Below, in pieces: positions 1 to 6,909 of a DNA stretch of 64,000 nt. The translations under genes and the position numbers were made by a program. This stretch comes from an uncultured Lachnospiraceae bacterium. Lineage in GTDB: Bacteria; Bacillota; Clostridia; Lachnospirales; Lachnospiraceae. Within the stretch, counting starts at the first letter, position 1. The number at the start of each line of letters is the position of its first letter. Location of the stretch: the NCBI GenBank assembly GCA_902786515.1, contig CADADA010000007.1, positions 1 through 64,000 on the forward strand. Direction: 5' to 3'. The notes beneath the pieces were generated by a model, which worked only from the letters and a program-made list of their open reading frames with translations, was not told the origin of the DNA and ran no database searches.

Positions 1-10
1 GTAAATGATA

Positions 11-68
11 AAATAAGAATGTAGGATTTATCGCATATAAAAATGTCGGAAAACCTACATTCTTATTT
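11..68. repeat. 15-bp perfect inverted repeat (hairpin)
   Basis: The arms at 11-25 and 54-68 are exact reverse complements (core GAATGTAGG / CCTACATTC), separated by 28 bases. The right arm is followed by a T-rich stretch, so this may be the terminator of a gene to the left of the window. It could equally be the end of a small repeat element. No gene product is implied. Confidence 0.55.
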
Positions 69-143
69 AGTTATTTTTGATATGTTGTTATACTTGCTTA
101 GGAGGTGCAATAACATATGAATAATCTAAAAGGAGAGAGATAG

Positions 144-440
144 ATGATTTATAAAAATATTACATTTAAAGCAGATCCGTTTTCATACAATCTAGAATTT
201 TATGATAGAATAACGCTCGTTGGTGGAGACAGTGGTACTGATAAAACAGTGCTTTAAGAAATGTTGGAAGATATAAGATTAACAGATGAATACAAGGCAA
301 TAAAATTTTTTCGAAGAGCAATTAAGAATGAAACACATAAAACAAGAAATATCGTATTAGGAATTGTATTCATTTTGATTCCAATACTTGTTTATGCTTT
401 TTTTGTACATATTAGGACGAATACTCACAGGCTGATTTAA
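144..440 (+). pseudogene. Broken P-loop (Walker A) ATPase fragment
   Basis: A strong AGGAGAGAG ribosome binding site precedes the ATG at 144. The first 37 codons read like the start of a P-loop NTPase, with a beta strand (ITLVGGDSG) leading into GDSGTDKT where a Walker A motif GxxGxGKT is expected; the third glycine is Asp. A TAA at 255-257 stops the frame directly after the motif. The same frame then continues to 440 with ATPase-like sequence (EMLEDIRLTDEYK) and switches to a single hydrophobic membrane segment. The nonsense codon, the damaged P-loop and the missing middle indicate a decayed gene. I do not recognise the parent family. Confidence 0.55.
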
Positions 441-584
441 TATTATATTAAGGTGCAATCTGCATGGAGAACTTTTGGTTTGTTATCTTTGCTTTGCAAC
501 ACAGAAAACACTCTAAATGCAGTAATTACTCTTTAAATGAAATACTACTTTTTCTACCTTTATTTCAATTCGCGTCGTAATCTG

Positions 585-613
585 TTGAAAACGCCCTGTC
601 GCCGTGCTATAAT
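585..613 (+). promoter_or_regulatory. SigA-type promoter of the structured RNA
   Basis: TTGAAA at 585-590 and TATAAT at 608-613 are separated by exactly 17 bases. The expected start point, about 7 bases after the -10 box, falls at 620-621, which is where the self-complementary GC-rich block begins. This is among the best promoter matches in the window and no open frame with a ribosome binding site follows it. Confidence 0.65.
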
Positions 614-620
614 CTTCATT

Positions 621-832
621 GGGTGTCACCAAGATGGTGGACGGCTGGCCCTCTCCGGAGGGACTGTGACCCTCCGTCTCAGTTTCGGACTGACCTGCTT
701 TAGTATCGGATACGCCATCGGGCGTAACGATAATCACAAAACACAGAATTAGCCGCCCCGGTCTCACAAACTTAGGCGACTATTCTGTAGTCATTTAATG
801 TTTCGGGCCAGCCGTCTCCCGGTGGCACCTTT
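621..832 (+). ncRNA. Structured non-coding RNA candidate (~210 nt)
   Basis: This block is clearly more GC-rich than its AT-rich surroundings and is highly self-complementary. Its two ends pair: 641-651 with 805-815 is an 11-bp perfect helix, and 622-630 with 821-829 is a further 9 bp including one U-G wobble that is only tolerated on the + strand. Inside are hairpins 657-662/670-675, 679-683/689-693, 711-716/721-726 and 743-749/782-788, the last extended by 754-757/775-778. A consensus promoter places transcription start at the first base of the closing helix, and TTTT follows its last base (830-833 region). The architecture, a closed multi-hairpin RNA with its own promoter, resembles abundant stand-alone Firmicutes RNAs such as raiA. 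Family membership is a guess. Short open frames on both strands look like by-products. Confidence 0.6.
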
Positions 833-1169
833 TATCTACCACTAATATAACATAAAATGTTATTGATTTCAAGTCTGTTCTTCTATATCCCCAGTACGGC
901 TATGAAAAACGTAGTTTTCAAAAAAATATTTGTCAAATAATACTTACAAACTAAAGTTGATGATATATGTGCAATGAAATTACCAGAATCCGGAGTAAGT
1001 ATCAGGATGTGCCATGATTTCTGAGTGTAATATAAAACTTTATAATATTTTCTCCCAGCGGGAAAATTCTCCCAGCCGGAGAATGACAAATATAAAAAAT
1101 CATGTTACATTAGTACTGTAAGAAAGATTAAATAATGAAGCATTTTTAAGTCCAACCCTGCCCACTTTT
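833..1169. other. Gene-free stretch between RNA and tRNA cluster
   Basis: No credible coding frame is present. The only structure seen is a pair of adjacent small hairpins at about 1,050-1,084 (stems TTCTCCC/GGGAAAA-like and ATTCTCC/GGAGAAT), just after a TATAAT at 1,041-1,046. These may belong to a leader or promoter region for the tRNA cluster. No convincing -35 box was found. Confidence 0.4.
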
Positions 1170-1242
1170 GCATATATAGCAGGATTTGAAAGGCAACAGA
1201 CTGCAACTCTGTGATTCGTAGGTTCGAATCCAACTATGTGCT
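1170..1242 (+). tRNA. tRNA-Cys (anticodon GCA)
   Basis: A cloverleaf can be drawn: 7-bp acceptor (1170-1176 with 1235-1241, one G-U), anticodon stem ACAGA/TCTGT with loop CTGCAAC giving anticodon GCA, 5-nt variable loop, and T loop TTCGAAT. The discriminator base is T, as is typical for tRNA-Cys. The D stem has a mismatch and the T stem has one A-A mismatch, so it is somewhat degenerate. CCA is not encoded. It is the first gene of a four-tRNA run. Confidence 0.65.
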
Positions 1243-1245
1243 TAT

Positions 1246-1317
1246 TGCCCTTTAGTTTATTTGGTAGAACGTCAGATTCTGACTCTGATAGGGCAGGTTC
1301 GAATCCTGCAGGGGTAG
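1246..1317 (+). tRNA. tRNA-Gln (anticodon CTG)
   Basis: All stems pair: acceptor TGCCCTT/AGGGGTA (two wobbles), D stem GTTT/GAAC, anticodon stem TCAGA/TCTGA with loop TTCTGAC (anticodon CTG), and T stem GCAGG/CCTGC with loop TTCGAAT. The discriminator is G. Length is 72 nt without CCA. It lies four bases after tRNA-Cys and is a close relative of the next tRNA, presumably by duplication. Confidence 0.85.
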
Positions 1318-1322
1318 CTAAT

Positions 1323-1394
1323 TGCCTCTTGGTTTATTAGGCAGAACATCAGATTTTGGCTCTGAGGGGGCAGGTTCAAATCCTGCAGAGGCAG
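1323..1394 (+). tRNA. tRNA-Gln (anticodon TTG)
   Basis: The acceptor TGCCTCT/AGAGGCA, D stem GTTT/GAAC, anticodon stem TCAGA/TCTGA and T stem GCAGG/CCTGC all pair perfectly. The anticodon loop TTTTGGC gives anticodon TTG. It shares most of its sequence with the tRNA-Gln(CTG) just upstream, so the pair covers both glutamine codons and looks like a tandem duplication with anticodon change. Confidence 0.88.
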
Positions 1395-1404
1395 TTGGAA
1401 TTTT

Positions 1405-1487
1405 GGGAAGATGGTCCAATGGTAAGGCAGCACATTGCTAATGTGTCGTACAGAAATGTATTGGGGGTTAGAGTCCCTCTCTTTCCG
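1405..1487 (+). tRNA. tRNA-Ser (anticodon GCT)
   Basis: The acceptor GGGAAGA pairs with TCTTTCC (one wobble), the anticodon stem GCACA/TGTGT encloses TTGCTAA (anticodon GCT), and a long variable arm (stem TAC/GTA) is present, as required for a serine tRNA. The T stem GGGGG/CCCTC pairs, but the T loop TTAGAGT lacks the canonical C at position 56. It is probably functional or recently decayed. Confidence 0.7.
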
Positions 1488-1679
1488 TTATTGCGTAAAA
1501 TGATAACACAAAAAAATATATTTGCCGAGTTTTTGTTATTGATAACCAAAACTTTTTGTTTTAAGACTTTTTTGTTATCAATTTAAACTGCTGTCGTATT
1601 CACAACTATTGTATCCGGGTCAAGACAATTTATTCATTATAACAATTACATTGGAATTCAGAGATAGCAAAATACAAAT

Positions 1680-2006
1680 GTGATAATGCCAAAGCTGCCA
1701 TATAAATATTTTAACCCCGTCGAAATCGACGGGGTTAGAAATGAATATAATAAAATTGAGAAAAGTTCAGTTATCGTGCAGATTATAGTGTCTATATTCG
1801 TAATTATATATGCCGTGTTGTTTATTGCAGAAGTGGTTGATAATAATTATGTCACTGAAATGGGTATGGGTATTGTGATGATAACACAGGGTGTCAGAGA
1901 ATGGAGAAAAAATAACCCTTTAGCGATGATTTCTTTTGCTGTAGCGTTACTTATAGTGTTTACAGCAGTTCGTATTTTTTTAAAAAGAATAATATACTTG
2001 CAATAA
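1680..2006 (+). CDS. Small two-helix membrane protein, unknown
   Basis: The 108-residue frame may start at GTG 1680 or ATG 1686. It has two hydrophobic helices (about residues 31-50 and 80-101) joined by a loop containing the basic REWRKNN segment. The layout resembles small DUF3953-like membrane proteins, but I cannot confirm that. No clear ribosome binding site is visible, and a 12-bp perfect palindrome sits inside the first third of the frame. It lies among degraded sequence and may itself be a remnant. Confidence 0.4.
   Translation: MIMPKLPYKYFNPVEIDGVRNEYNKIEKSSVIVQIIVSIFVIIYAVLFIAEVVDNNYVTEMGMGIVMITQGVREWRKNNPLAMISFAVALLIVFTAVRIFLKRIIYLQ
1712..1737. repeat. Perfect 12-bp inverted repeat within the small ORF
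   Basis: TAACCCCGTCGA at 1712-1723 and its exact reverse complement at 1726-1737 are separated by AA. The sequence is unusually GC-rich for the surroundings. It would form a very stable hairpin in DNA or RNA, and could be a terminator without a T tract or a protein site. Confidence 0.6.
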
Positions 2007-2066
2007 TTTATGCAATAGTTCCAAGTTTGCATGGCATGGCGGCAAGTTTAAGGTAAAGTAATTCGT

Positions 2067-2304
2067 GAAGATGAGACAATTGAAAGAATGTATAAAAATC
2101 TAAAATACGAAATAGTAAATAATTCTTATATCGAGATTGTAGAATATTCAGGAGCAGAAAAAAACGTAGTAATACCTGACAGAGTAACTACAATAGGAGC
2201 AAAAGCATTTTAATCATAATGCAAAACTAAAAATAGTATGTCGCAAAAATTCATATGCATATAAGCATGCAACTGAGCAGGGTATCGGAGTAATAGTAAA
2301 ATAA
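2067..2304 (+). pseudogene. Decayed BspA-type leucine-rich-repeat fragment
   Basis: The frame from 2067 reads as one BspA/LRR_5 repeat (SYIEIVEYSGAEKNVVIPD.V..IGAKAF) and is ended by TAA at 2211-2213. A frame change then gives the usual C-terminal tail of these proteins (IVCRKNSYAYKHA...GVIVK) ending at 2304. The gene has lost its signal peptide and most repeats. Intact relatives lie at 11,891-13,711 and 48,048-49,313. Confidence 0.65.
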
Positions 2305-2321
2305 TTTGTAACTGTTCAGAG
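2303..2321 (+). repeat. Half copy of the 6,838-6,893 hairpin repeat
   Basis: These 19 bases (core TTGTAACTGTTCAGAG) match the left arm of the perfect 22-bp hairpin at 6,838-6,893. The following bases (GGCAGGGCAA) also resemble the loop of that hairpin. This indicates a dispersed repeat family. Confidence 0.6.
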
Positions 2322-2348
2322 ATGGCAGGGCAAAAAAGTCACCTAGTA

Positions 2349-2777
2349 GAGTGAATAATAAGTAACTGACACATTACACAGCGAAATCCGTGGGTGGCGG
2401 CTTCTCATACGTATGATTTTCTGATAATTTCAAAATGATACGTAGGATTTTATGTTGTTTACTACGTATATTTTTATAAAAACTTCAAAATGATACGTAG
2501 GAGTCTGCTGTTTTCTACGTACCATTTAATAAAAACTTCAAAATGATACGTAGGAGTCTGCTGTTTTCTACGTATCATTTAATAAAAACTTCAAATTAAT
2601 ACGTAAGATTCCGCCATTTACTACGTATGATATTCTAAAAACCCGAATATTATACGTAACATGGATTAGCCCTACGTATCTATAATAGAAAAATTGAAAA
2701 TAGTACGTAAAAACCACTGTCGCAGATGTATGAATACTCATAATTAACCAAGTGTATCAGTTACTTATTATTCGCTC
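2349..2777. mobile_element. MITE-like element with 28-bp terminal inverted repeats
   Basis: The left end 2349-2376 and the reverse complement of the right end 2750-2777 match at 24 of 28 positions (core GAATAATAAGTAACTGA). The 429-bp interval has no coding frame. It holds a tandem array of TACGTA hairpins. The sequence just inside the left end (CACAGCGAAATCCG, 2377-2390) recurs, inverted, beside hsdR at 42,658-42,692. This suggests a non-autonomous mobile or regulatory element family. No transposase with matching ends was identified. Confidence 0.55.
2408..2709. repeat. Tandem array of TACGTA hairpins, ~53-bp period
   Basis: TACGTA occurs at 2408, 2439, 2463, 2494, 2516, 2547, 2569, 2600, 2622, 2653, 2673 and 2704. 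Successive pairs form five inverted repeats with a period of about 53 bp, each separated by A-rich spacers (AAAAACTTCAAAATGA-like). The clearest unit has 12-13-bp arms at about 2,542-2,554 and 2,568-2,580. Arms are kept while loops differ between units, which suggests that the hairpin, not the loop, is under selection. Confidence 0.75.
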
Positions 2778-2782
2778 GCCGG

Positions 2783-2842
2783 ATAAAAATCAGAAGAAAA
2801 GCGCTTATGCAACGCATCCATAAGCTTTTCTTCTGATTTTTA
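2783..2842. terminator. Long hairpin, probable bidirectional terminator
   Basis: The arms AAAAATCAGAAGAAAAGC... and its complement ...GCTTTTCTTCTGATTTTT form a stem of about 23 bp with one bulge, ending in T-rich sequence. The outer bases CGCC/GGCG extend the palindrome further. It isolates dut from the repeat-rich region upstream. Confidence 0.55.
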
Positions 2843-2910
2843 TTTGGCGGAACAGTTATAATAATATATTTTTAGTCACTCGTGCGAATTTTATAGATAA
2901 AGCAAAATGA

Positions 2911-2938
2911 TTGTGATATCATAAATGAATGATAAAGT
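2911..2938 (+). promoter_or_regulatory. Possible promoter of dut
   Basis: TTGTGA at 2911-2916 and TAAAGT at 2933-2938 are spaced by 16 bases, 24 bases ahead of the dut start. The -10 box is imperfect, so the call is tentative. Confidence 0.35.
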
Positions 2939-2962
2939 ATTGATTGGAGAAAGGAAAACATT

Positions 2963-3406
2963 ATGAAATCAGAAGTAAGAATAAAAAAACTAAACGATAA
3001 TGCAGTAATACCGACATACGGAACAGAGTACTCAGCAGGAGCGGATTTGTACGCCTGTCTTGAAGATAAAATCTGTATTAATCCCGGCGAAACTGTTTTA
3101 GTAAAGACAGGTCTTGCAATGGAGATTCCGGCCGGTTATGCGGGATTTATATATGCAAGAAGTGGTCTTGCAACTAAAAAAGGACTTGCACCTGCCAATA
3201 AGGTGGGTGTGGTAGATGCCGATTACAGGGGAGAAGTAATGGTGGCACTTCACAATCATGGAAGTGAAGCTGTAGAGGTGGAAAATGGCGAGAGAATAGC
3301 CCAGATGGTTATAGCTCCGTTTTTGACAGCAGAATTTGTATTAGCAGATGAGCTCGAAGATACAGTAAGAGGAGCCGGTGGATTTGGCTCGACAGGTAGC
3401 AAATAA
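2963..3406 (+). CDS. dut: Deoxyuridine 5'-triphosphate nucleotidohydrolase
   Basis: This 147-residue trimeric dUTPase hydrolyses dUTP to dUMP and pyrophosphate, keeping uracil out of DNA and supplying dUMP for thymidylate synthase (thyA lies at the other end of the window). All five family motifs are visible in order: AGADLYA, RSGLA, GVVDADYRGEV, RIAQMVI and the C-terminal glycine-rich RGAGGFGSTG arm. The length is normal. An AGAAAGG ribosome binding site precedes the ATG. The stop codon overlaps the next start (TAATG), so translation of the GTPase-nuclease fusion is likely coupled to dut. Confidence 0.95.
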   Translation: MKSEVRIKKLNDNAVIPTYGTEYSAGADLYACLEDKICINPGETVLVKTGLAMEIPAGYAGFIYARSGLATKKGLAPANKVGVVDADYRGEVMVALHNHGSEAVEVENGERIAQMVIAPFLTAEFVLADELEDTVRGAGGFGSTGSK

Positions 3407-5961
3407 TGAAAAAAGTAGTATTGGGCGTGCTTGCACATGTAGATGCAGGAAAAACAACTTTATCTGAGGGTATGCTATACTTAAGCGGTGCAATCCGAAA
3501 GGCAGGACGTGTTGACCACAAGGATGCATTTTTAGATAATTTTGATTTGGAGAGACAGCGTGGTATCACGATATTTTCCAAACAGGCGATGATGGAATAC
3601 AAGGATACGGAGATTACTCTTCTGGATACTCCGGGGCATGTGGATTTTTCAGCAGAAATGGAGAGAACTCTCCAAGTGCTGGATTATGCGGTGCTTGTCA
3701 TCAGCGGAACAGAAGGTGTGCAGGGACATACGGAAACCTTGTGGCGCCTGTTAAAAATGTATAAAATTCCTACTGTATTATTTGTAAATAAAATGGATAT
3801 TGCAAACGAGGACAAAGAAATCATCCTTGAAGCAATCAAAAAAAAGCTGAGTGATTCGGTAGCTGATTTTACAGACGCAGGGGAAATGTATGAGAGTGCC
3901 GCCATGTGTGATGAGAAAGCACTTAATGAGTTCCTTGAAAAAGGAAGTGTGGATGAAAAAAAGATTAAGACATACATTTTGGAAAGAAAGGTGTTTCCGT
4001 GTTATTTTGGCTCAGCCCTTAAAATGCAAGGGGTAGACGAGCTTTTAGATGGTATTAATACGTATCTGGAGCCGAAAAAAACAGGCACTGAATTTGGTGC
4101 GAAGATTTATAAAATTGCAAGGGATGCAAAAGGTACAAGATTAACTTATCTGAAAGTAACCGGCGGAGAATTAAAGGTAAAGACATTACTGGAATATGAA
4201 AACTCAGGAGAACATTTTTCAGAAAAAGTGAATCAGATAAGAATCTACTCAGGAGAAAAATTTCAGACGGTCGATATAGCGACAGCAGGTACAGTGTGTG
4301 CTGTCACGGGTTTAAGCGGTACTAAGGCGGGGCAGGGCCTTGGAAGTGAGAATAAGAACACAATGAATTATCTCATGCCGGTGTTGAATTATTCAGTATT
4401 GCTTCCTGAAAATGTGAATTCGGGAGTGTTTTATAAAAAACTAAAAGAACTCGAAGAGGAAATACCGGAATTACATCTTGTGTGGGATGATACCTTTAAA
4501 GAAATACAAGTTCAATTGATGGGAGAAATTCAATTAGAAATTTTAAAAAGTATGATAAAATCCCGGTTTGATACGGAGGTATCATTCGGTCAGGGAAGTA
4601 TTGTCTATAAAGAAACGATAGAAAATACTGTTGAGAGAGTAGGGCATTTTGAACCGCTTCGTCATTATGCTGAGGTGCATCTTTTGATGGAACCGCTTGA
4701 ACGCGGAAGCGGGCTGGTGTTTGAAACAGATTGCAGTGAAGATATACTCAGCAGAAACTGGCAGCGGCTGATTATGACTCATCTGAATGAGAAAGCGCAT
4801 AAGGGTGTGCTTACGGGCTCAGAAATAACTGATATGAAAATAACTGTAATTTCCGGTAAGGCACATTTAAAGCATACCGAAGGCGGGGATTTCAGACAGG
4901 CTACATACAGGGCTGTGCGTCAGGGACTAAAAAGTGCCGTGAGTATCCTGTTAGAACCGTATTATGAATTTGAGATGACGGTGCCGTCGGAGTGTGTGGG
5001 AAGAGCGATGCAGGATTTACAAAACATGCACGGAGATTTTTCACAACCGCTTATACAGCATGAATACGCTGTGATTGAAGGAAAAGTTCCGGTGGCCTGT
5101 ATGCAGGGGTATATAAATGAATTAATTCATTATACTAAGGGAAAAGGCATACTCAATCTGCGATTTGCCGGTTATGATAATTGTCATAATCAGGATGAGA
5201 TTATTATAGAAACCGGTTATGACAGTGAACTTGATACGGAAAATCCGACAGGTTCGGTGTTCTGTGCACATGGTGCCGGTTATACGGTTACCTGGGATGA
5301 AGTAAAGAAGCATATGCACATGCCTGGAATGCAATTAATTAAACACGATAATCTTGAAGTTATCGAGGAGAAAAATGTCAGACCGGTACACAGTGAAGTT
5401 GTTGATGAAGATGAATTAAAACAGATTTTCGAAAGAACATACGGAGAAATTAAAACACCGGTTTACACCGGAGATAAGCTGGGAAAATCTGTAAAAAAAG
5501 AAAAAGAGTATAGGTACCGTCCTAAGGAAAAACACGAGCAGTATTTGCTGGTAGATGGCTATAATCTTATATTTGCAACCGAAGAATTAAATGAGCTGTC
5601 AAAAACAAGCCTTGAGGCTGCAAGAGACAAGCTTATGGATATTTTGAGCAATTATCAGGGATATAAAAAGTGTACGGTTATTCTCGTGTTTGATGCCTAT
5701 AAAGTAAAAGGAAATCCGGGTGAGGTTCAAAAGTACAACAACATTTATGTCGTTTACACAAAGGAAGCTGAGACGGCAGACATGTATATAGAAAAGACAG
5801 TGCACGAGATTCATAAAAAATATGATGTTACGGTAGTAACCTCGGACGGACTGGAGCAGATTATTATAATGGGACAGGGAGCACAGAGGATTTCTTCCAG
5901 AGAATTTATGCTTGAGGTAGAAAAATTGAATGTTGAAATGAGAGAAATGTATTCATTGTAG
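3406..5961 (+). CDS. TetM-like translational GTPase fused to a Rae1/YacP NYN nuclease
   Basis: The N-terminal ~650 residues are an EF-G/ribosome-protection GTPase: G1 AHVDAGKTT (10-18), G2 RGITI (52-56), G3 DTPGH (74-78), G4 NKMD (128-131), then EF-G-like domains II-V. This is the family of Tet(M)/Tet(W), which binds the ribosomal A-site region. After a lysine-rich linker, residues ~711-845 form a complete NYN/PIN-like domain of the YacP type (LLVDGYNLIF, VFDAYKV, TADMYIE, VVTSD) with acidic residues D717, D763, D792 and D814. In Bacillus the stand-alone YacP is Rae1, an endonuclease that cuts mRNA in the ribosomal A site. I infer a two-part factor that enters the A site by GTP and may cut mRNA there. 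A role in tetracycline resistance is unproven; the fusion argues for ribosome rescue or mRNA surveillance. Confidence 0.85.
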   Translation: MKKVVLGVLAHVDAGKTTLSEGMLYLSGAIRKAGRVDHKDAFLDNFDLERQRGITIFSKQAMMEYKDTEITLLDTPGHVDFSAEMERTLQVLDYAVLVISGTEGVQGHTETLWRLLKMYKIPTVLFVNKMDIANEDKEIILEAIKKKLSDSVADFTDAGEMYESAAMCDEKALNEFLEKGSVDEKKIKTYILERKVFPCYFGSALKMQGVDELLDGINTYLEPKKTGTEFGAKIYKIARDAKGTRLTYLKVTGGELKVKTLLEYENSGEHFSEKVNQIRIYSGEKFQTVDIATAGTVCAVTGLSGTKAGQGLGSENKNTMNYLMPVLNYSVLLPENVNSGVFYKKLKELEEEIPELHLVWDDTFKEIQVQLMGEIQLEILKSMIKSRFDTEVSFGQGSIVYKETIENTVERVGHFEPLRHYAEVHLLMEPLERGSGLVFETDCSEDILSRNWQRLIMTHLNEKAHKGVLTGSEITDMKITVISGKAHLKHTEGGDFRQATYRAVRQGLKSAVSILLEPYYEFEMTVPSECVGRAMQDLQNMHGDFSQPLIQHEYAVIEGKVPVACMQGYINELIHYTKGKGILNLRFAGYDNCHNQDEIIIETGYDSELDTENPTGSVFCAHGAGYTVTWDEVKKHMHMPGMQLIKHDNLEVIEEKNVRPVHSEVVDEDELKQIFERTYGEIKTPVYTGDKLGKSVKKEKEYRYRPKEKHEQYLLVDGYNLIFATEELNELSKTSLEAARDKLMDILSNYQGYKKCTVILVFDAYKVKGNPGEVQKYNNIYVVYTKEAETADMYIEKTVHEIHKKYDVTVVTSDGLEQIIIMGQGAQRISSREFMLEVEKLNVEMREMYSL

Positions 5962-5978
5962 AGCATGAAAAAAAACAA

Positions 5979-6007
5979 TTGCAATTAATTGTAAAACGTT
6001 GTAATAT
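5979..6007 (+). promoter_or_regulatory. Probable promoter of the small secreted protein
   Basis: TTGCAA at 5979-5984 and TAATAT at 6002-6007 are spaced by 17 bases, about 80 bases ahead of the start at 6087. The position right after the preceding stop codon fits an independent transcription unit. Confidence 0.45.
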
Positions 6008-6086
6008 AACAAAGAAAATATGTACTTGCGGAATATTTTTGCATCGAATTTTCGGGTGTACATATAAAAAAAGAGAGGAAGATACC

Positions 6087-6770
6087 ATGAAAGAGAGAAA
6101 ATTTAAAAGAGTAGCATCGATGTTGATTGCTATAGTAACTATTGTGGCAACACTTGCGATTCCACAGCAGACTGTTACGGTTAAGGCTGCTTCTTCACCG
6201 TATTTTATTGGTGAAAAACATATTGCCGTATACGAAAAAGGTGGAACGGAATATTCAAACTGGATAGTTTTATCTATTATGAACTGCACAAAAAAGAGTG
6301 AGATTAAAAGTCTCAAATCCAGCAATAAAAATGTAAAAGTTGAGGCAAAAGACGGATACGTAGTTGCGACATATCCTAATAAAGCATTATCTACTACGAT
6401 TACCTGTACAGTTAAGAAGAAAAAGTTATCTACAAAGCTTACTGTTAAGAAGTATCAGAATCCTGTAAAGACGTTTAAGATTGGTTCTAAGAATAATGCA
6501 TCATTATTTAAGTATAATTCATACTATTATGAAGGCAAGACTTGTAAAAACCAGAAATTTACAGTTGCAGCAAATTCAGGCTGGAAAATTATGAGCGTGA
6601 ACATTGACACAGGAAGTAAAAAGATATCAAAATATTTTTCTTATGGTAAATATGCAAGTAGTTATTCTACAAAAATGTCATTAACAAAATCTTATGCAAG
6701 TATCGGTGTAGGATTATATAATGCGAAGGAAGAAAGAAGCCAATACGTATACTACTACGTTAGAAACTAA
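6087..6770 (+). CDS. Small secreted protein, unknown
   Basis: The start at ATG 6087 is chosen because GAGAGGAAG lies just upstream; the longer frame adds unlikely Cys-rich residues. The 227-residue product begins with a Sec signal peptide (basic KERKFKR, hydrophobic core, likely cleavage near VKA-AS). The mature part is lysine- and serine-rich with beta-strand periodicity, rather like degenerate Ig-like modules common in Lachnospiraceae secretomes. No catalytic motif, sortase motif or lipobox is seen. It is followed by hairpins, so it is likely monocistronic. Function unknown. Confidence 0.75.
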   Translation: MKERKFKRVASMLIAIVTIVATLAIPQQTVTVKAASSPYFIGEKHIAVYEKGGTEYSNWIVLSIMNCTKKSEIKSLKSSNKNVKVEAKDGYVVATYPNKALSTTITCTVKKKKLSTKLTVKKYQNPVKTFKIGSKNNASLFKYNSYYYEGKTCKNQKFTVAANSGWKIMSVNIDTGSKKISKYFSYGKYASSYSTKMSLTKSYASIGVGLYNAKEERSQYVYYYVRN

Positions 6771-6789
6771 TAGGAATAATGAAGTTATT

Positions 6790-6836
6790 AAGCCTCCGAA
6801 AGCGTTGTGATACATGTCATAACCTTTTGGGGGTTT
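6790..6836 (+). terminator. Hairpin after the secreted-protein gene
   Basis: 6790-6802 pairs with 6824-6836 over 13 bp, several of them G-U, so the pairing is specific to the + strand transcript. It lies directly after the stop codon, but the 3' side runs into A residues rather than T, so termination is only probable. Confidence 0.45.
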
Positions 6837-6837
6837 A

Positions 6838-6893
6838 AAAATTTGTAACTGTTCAGAGCAGGGCAAGGTTGGCTCTGAACAGTTACAAATTTT
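6838..6893. repeat. Perfect 22-bp inverted repeat, dispersed hairpin family
   Basis: Arms 6838-6859 and 6872-6893 are exact reverse complements (core GTAACTGTTCAGAGC) around a 12-base loop. The T-rich end on either strand allows bidirectional termination. One arm plus loop is also found at 2,303-2,330, so this is a repeated unit rather than a unique terminator. Confidence 0.75.
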
Positions 6894-6909
6894 CACTAGA
6901 AAGGAAGAT

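Noticed and set aside
513..767. Small proteins encoded on either strand of the GC-rich block
   Set aside because: The block pairs with itself end to end and has an RNA-type promoter; neither frame has a ribosome binding site. A short hydrophobic peptide on the + strand is not fully excluded.
2408..2709. CRISPR array at the TACGTA repeats
   Set aside because: Repeats are short palindromic arms with A-rich spacers that are similar to each other; there are no unique spacers and no cas genes.
3406..5961. Acquired tetracycline resistance gene tet(M)/tet(W)
   Set aside because: The frame is coupled to dut and fused to an NYN nuclease; there is no mobile-element context, so resistance cannot be claimed from sequence alone.
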